NCBI GenBank assembly: GCA_026392775.1
Contig: JAPLBK010000074.1
Location: 1 to 10,964 of the forward strand
DNA: 10,964 nt
Origin: Actinomycetota bacterium
Lineage (GTDB): Bacteria > Actinomycetota > Actinomycetes > Nanopelagicales > Nanopelagicaceae
Direction of reading: 5' to 3'
Within the stretch, counting starts at the first letter, position 1; each line of letters opens with the position of its first letter. Below are positions 7,089 through 10,964 of the stretch, one piece after another. The translations under genes were made by a program, and so were the position numbers. The notes beneath the pieces were generated by a model. That model saw only the letters and a list, made by a program, of their open reading frames with translations. It had not been told where the DNA came from and did no database searches.

Positions 7089-8107
7089 GCGCCTAAGCCA
7101 TCAGTTGAGAGACCAGAACCTTCATGAAAACCAGTAATGATGTTTGCGTTTTGTATTGCCTGGCTAGCTGCGCCTTTTCCTAAATTATCCAGGGCGACAC
7201 TAATTACCAAACGTTGAGTGTGTTCATCGACGGCAACCTGTATTTGAACCTTATTGGATCCTGTGACGGAGCCAGTCTTAGGCAGCTGACCGAAAGGGAG
7301 TACATCTACGAAGTACTCCCTTTGATAATGCTTGGTATAAAGTTCGTGCGCCTCTTTCGAACTCATAGACTTGTTTAATTTAGCCGTAATAGTTGCCAAA
7401 ATGCCACGAGGCATTGGAGCAAGTATTGGCGTGAAAGAGATCTTTACTGGCTTTTGAGCAATAGCGGATACGGCCTGCTCTATCTCAGGTGTGTGTTGAT
7501 GAACTCCACCGAACTTATAGGAAGTCAGAGAGCCCATCACTTCACTTGCAATCAAATTTATCTTGGCGCTTCTACCCGCCCCAGTCGTTCCAGATGCCGC
7601 AACAACAACTACGTCACTGACATCAACATGATTAACTGCAGGTGCAATACCTAAGGTAATAGCGGTTGCATAGCAACCAGGGTTGGCAACTCTGCTTTCC
7701 TTAGCAATGGCTTGACGTTGTCCCGCACTGAGTTCAGGTAGACCATAGACCCAAGCTCCAGCATGGGCTCCGCCATAATATTTTCCCCACGCAGACGCAT
7801 CTTCTAATCTGTAATCCGCACCAAGATCTACGATCTTTGCCCTAGGTGGAATCTTTGAAATGAGTGATGCTGATTCACCATGTGGCAATGCGATAAATAC
7901 GAGTTCGATATCTGAAAAATCTATCTCTGAAACAGCCAAAAACTTCTCACCATTATGAGTTGTTAGGTGTGGGTGGACGGATGTGACTAGCTCGCCAGCA
8001 TTAGAGTGAGCGCTAATAGCCGTGACTTGGAAATGGGGATGAACTGCTAGCAAACGAAGGAGTTCTCCCCCGGCATAGCCGCTTGCACCGATGACAGCTG
8101 TTCTCAT
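7085..8107 (-). CDS. argC: N-acetyl-gamma-glutamyl-phosphate reductase
   Basis: Reduces N-acetylglutamyl phosphate to the semialdehyde with NADPH, the third step of ornithine synthesis. The 340-residue protein begins with a Rossmann motif GASGYAGGELLRLL at 7-20. The active-site cysteine is Cys145 in NPGCYATA, and HQHTPEI (203-209) carries the conserved histidine of the catalytic region. DNLGKGAASQAIQNANI near the C-terminus is a family hallmark that closes the NADP site. It is the first gene of the arg unit, preceded by a 47-bp gap holding the ARG boxes. The ATG has no convincing ribosome site upstream, only AGG 3 nt away. A promoter placed exactly for a leaderless mRNA fits the chosen start. 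Confidence 0.97.
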   Translation of the reverse strand: MRTAVIGASGYAGGELLRLLAVHPHFQVTAISAHSNAGELVTSVHPHLTTHNGEKFLAVSEIDFSDIELVFIALPHGESASLISKIPPRAKIVDLGADYRLEDASAWGKYYGGAHAGAWVYGLPELSAGQRQAIAKESRVANPGCYATAITLGIAPAVNHVDVSDVVVVAASGTTGAGRSAKINLIASEVMGSLTSYKFGGVHQHTPEIEQAVSAIAQKPVKISFTPILAPMPRGILATITAKLNKSMSSKEAHELYTKHYQREYFVDVLPFGQLPKTGSVTGSNKVQIQVAVDEHTQRLVISVALDNLGKGAASQAIQNANIITGFHEGSGLSTDGLGA

Positions 8108-8113
8108 GAACCT

Positions 8114-8143
8114 AGGATATCTTCTAGTCGATATTTATGCAAA
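8114..8143 (-). promoter_or_regulatory. Candidate argC promoter
   Basis: On the minus strand TTTGCA (8138-8143) and TATCCT (8114-8119) are separated by 18 bp. The -10 fits the actinobacterial TANNNT pattern and ends six bases before the argC ATG, so transcription would start at or next to the A of the ATG. The -35 overlaps the downstream ARG box, so bound ArgR would block polymerase. The -35 is not close to consensus, hence moderate confidence. Confidence 0.5.
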
Positions 8144-8163
8144 CACCTGCATATTTATGCGGT
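8126..8163 (-). promoter_or_regulatory. Tandem ARG boxes (ArgR operator) upstream of argC
   Basis: Two 18-bp boxes sit at 8146-8163 and 8126-8143. Both contain GCATAAATAT on the minus strand: an exact 10-bp direct repeat with a 20-bp period, two helical turns. The upstream box core GCATAAATATGC has matching GCATA/TATGC arms. The downstream box TTTGCATAAATATCGACT agrees well with the ArgR consensus TNTGAATWWWWATTCANW. Paired boxes two or three bases apart are the classic ArgR hexamer site, and argR lies in the same operon. The upstream box includes the pheT stop codon (8155-8157). Confidence 0.8.
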
Positions 8164-10610
8164 ACGAACTACTGCTCCGTACTTCTTGGCTGCCACCGCA
8201 GTAGCCGCCTCACGCATGGCTGAAACCTCATCGCCAGTCAGCGTGCGATCAGGTGCTCTAAAGACAAGGGTGAATGCCAGGGAGACTTTTCCATCGCCAA
8301 TCTTGTCGTATCGATCAAAGAGAGAAATTGATTCAAGTAGATCTCCAGCACCCTCAGTCAACGCCGCTTGAACTTCAGCTGCCGTTACCTTCTCATCCAC
8401 AATTAAGGCCACATCTTGCAACGCTGCAGGCATTGTTCCCACGCGAGTAGGACGAACGAGAGATGAATCTGGAAGCGCACTGAGTCCAACTGCAAATGCC
8501 ACACTTCGCTCAGGCAATCCATATTTAGCAATGATTCGTGGGTGCAGCTCGCCGGCATGTGCCACAGCTTTTCCATCAACGATTAATTCAGCACAGCGTC
8601 CTGGATGCCACGGTGCAAAATCAGAGCGCTTAATACTCCACTCAAGATTACATAGCGCCAAGATATCTTGCGCATGTTCAATTGCATCGTGCCAGGTGTA
8701 GGACCGAGCTTTTCCTTGCCAATTCTCATTCTCTACTTTTCCCACGAGCAAACCAGCCACGTGATATGCCTGCGGTGGCACAGATGCAAAAATCCCTTTA
8801 ATAACCTCTTGGCTTGGACGCTTGGTTAAGTCAGGAGATATTGCAGGTACTAACTTCTGTGCACTTCGGAAGATAGATCCCATTTCAAAGATTGCAAAAT
8901 CTTTTGCCCCGCGACTAATGTTGCGCTGTGCAACCTCAATCAACCCCGGAACTAAATGCACGCGCATCAAGGGAAACTCTTCAGACATTGGATTAGCTAT
9001 CGCATAAGTAGATGCGCGCTCTCCAACAAAGCCCATTGCATCGATCGTTTCCTGGTTTGTGAATGGGAATGTTTGAACTTCAGCTAACCCACGACTTGCA
9101 AGCATTGTCGCAACAGCTCTGCGACGCTTTTGAGTTGGGGTTAAAGATGCGTGTAGTGGTCGTGGTGGCAAGATAGAAGGAATCTTGTCGTAACCAATCA
9201 TGCGCGCTACTTCTTCAGCAAAATCTGAAACGCCTACCAAATCTGGACGCCATGATGGTGGATCAACGGCCCAACTCTTCTCATCCACCTCGCAGCCAAC
9301 GAGGCGAAGGATGCGCGCCACATCAGCATTTGATACTTCGAAGCCAAGAATCTTAGAGATATAGGTTGGATCAATCTTCACAACAGGTGGATAAAGGGGC
9401 TCGCCTGCAACAACAGTTGCCACATGAACCGCAGAACTGTGTTCAGTGAGTAGTTGAACGAATCTGGCAGAAGCGAACTGCGCCAAAGAAGGATCGACAC
9501 TTCGCTCTAAACGCCTAGATGCCTCTGATGAGAGTTTGTGCCTGCGTGAATTCTTGGCAATACACACGGGATCAAATCGAACAGCTTCCAAAGCAATCTC
9601 TGTAGTTGTTTGCGTGATCTCAGATGAAAGACCACCCATAGTTCCAGCTAATGCCAACGGTTGATCATCATCACACACCATCAAGTCATCTGGATCCAAT
9701 GTGCGCTCTTGTCCATCCAAGGTTACGAATTTCTGTCCCTTGCCTGCGCGTTTAACAGTGAGCCCACCTTTGATTTTTGATTTATCAAAAGCGTGTAGAG
9801 GCTGACCAAGCTCCAACATGACATAGTTAGTAACATCCACAACCAATGAAATTGAGCGCATACCCATCTTCTCAATTCGTCTGCGCATCCAAAGAGGCGT
9901 TGTGGCCTTTGGATCAAAGCTGGACATGGTACGAAGATAGAAAACTGAGGCTGAAGATTTATCCTCAATCTTTGCACTCACGCCTTTGCCAGTTTCTGAA
10001 AACTTTAGTGAACGTAGGGCATCGACTGGATCTGTGAATTTAAGTCCAAGTGAGCCAGCAACCTCTCGTGCTATTCCTCGAATACTCAATGCATAACCGC
10101 GATCTGGATTAACTGCCACATCAAAAATCACATCATTAATCTGCAAGCCTTCGATTGCATCTGCACCTATTTTTGCATCGGCTTCTGAGAAAACCATGAT
10201 GCCGGAGTGCTCATCACTAATGCCTAGTTCGCGGGCAGAGCAGATCATTCCATTGGAAGTTTTGCCATAGGTCTCACGTGCACCGATAGAAAAATTACCA
10301 GGCAATACAGCCCCTGGAAGAGCTGCAACAATCATGTCCCCCACTGCAAAATTTGTAGCGCCACAAATCACATAGCGTGTTTCTCTTTCGCCACAATCGA
10401 TGCCCACATAACGAATAGGTTTCTTATGTTCAGTTAACTCTTGAATCAAAAGCACCTTGGCAAACTTAAGAGGGCCTGTTAAGTCAGCGCCTTGATAGAT
10501 GATTTCTTCAACTTCAAAGCCAACACGAATAAGGCCATTAGAAATCTCATCTACACTGACCTTTGCTGGAATATCAACAAACTCTTTGATCCACGATAGA
10601 GGTGCGCGCA

Positions 10611-10611
<1 letters not shown>
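8155..10611 (-). CDS. pheT: Phenylalanyl-tRNA synthetase beta subunit
   Basis: The beta chain of the cytoplasmic alpha2-beta2 PheRS, which charges tRNA-Phe. The 818-residue length is normal for actinobacteria. In order it shows an N-terminal segment beginning MRAPLSWIKEFVD, a tRNA-binding OB-like domain (about 40-150, with GMICSARELG), the B3/4 editing domain (about 215-375, with His273 in QPLHAFD and Glu342), a B5 DNA-binding-like domain (about 408-480), the catalytic-like core (about 490-700), and a C-terminal anticodon-binding FDX-ACB domain (about 722-818). The B3/4 domain hydrolyses mischarged Tyr-tRNA-Phe in known enzymes, and its conserved segments look intact. The ATG shares one base with the pheS stop (TAATG). 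No terminator follows, so readthrough into argC is possible. Confidence 0.98.

Positions 10612-10964
<353 letters not shown>

Noticed and set aside
8108..8154. T-box, attenuator or riboswitch ahead of argC
   Set aside because: The gap is only 47 bp, has no hairpin with a U-run and no leader peptide; the ARG boxes and a promoter account for it.

Overview
This window looks like a chromosomal segment of an actinobacterium with moderate G+C and very compact gene packing. Three things point there: the rRNA leader carries the actinobacterial TTGAGAACTCAACAG element; PheS has [12 protein letters not shown] and ArgJ has SDGCTSTNDTV, both actinobacterial in style; and the gene order pheS-pheT-argC-J-B-D-R-H is the one seen in that phylum. 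The lower G+C (judged by eye, not computed) and overlapping genes suggest a streamlined lineage such as the freshwater acI/Nanopelagicales group, but that assignment is inference.

All recognised genes lie on the minus strand, so transcription runs from right to left. From the right edge: the 3' third of pheS (10611-10964), pheT (8155-10611), a 47-bp gap carrying two tandem ArgR-type ARG boxes and a likely argC promoter, then argC (7085-8107), argJ (5946-7088), argB (5164-5949), argD (3998-5167), argR (3526-4011), argH (2098-3525) and tyrS (836-2101). Most junctions are 4-bp ATGA overlaps. After tyrS come about 500 bp holding a strong rrn promoter, a second possible promoter and a long leader with boxB/boxA-like elements. 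The 5' end of the 16S rRNA gene (1-338) runs off the left edge.

Functionally, argJ-argB-argC-argD cover the acetylated steps from glutamate to ornithine. ArgJ transfers the acetyl group from N-acetylornithine to glutamate, ArgB phosphorylates, ArgC reduces and ArgD transaminates. ArgH makes the final arginine and ArgR is the arginine-dependent repressor expected to act on the ARG boxes. The ornithine carbamoyltransferase (argF) and argininosuccinate synthase (argG) genes, which sit inside this cluster in some actinobacteria, are absent here and must lie elsewhere if the pathway is complete. pheST and tyrS are aminoacyl-tRNA synthetase genes flanking the arginine genes.

I found no mobile element, CRISPR array, tRNA gene or undescribed system; this is a housekeeping region. 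The most useful observations are regulatory: the ARG-box pair that includes the pheT stop codon, a promoter geometry predicting a leaderless argC mRNA, an ArgB that lacks the arginine-feedback elements although it sits in an acetyl-recycling pathway, and dyad symmetries around the rrn promoters.
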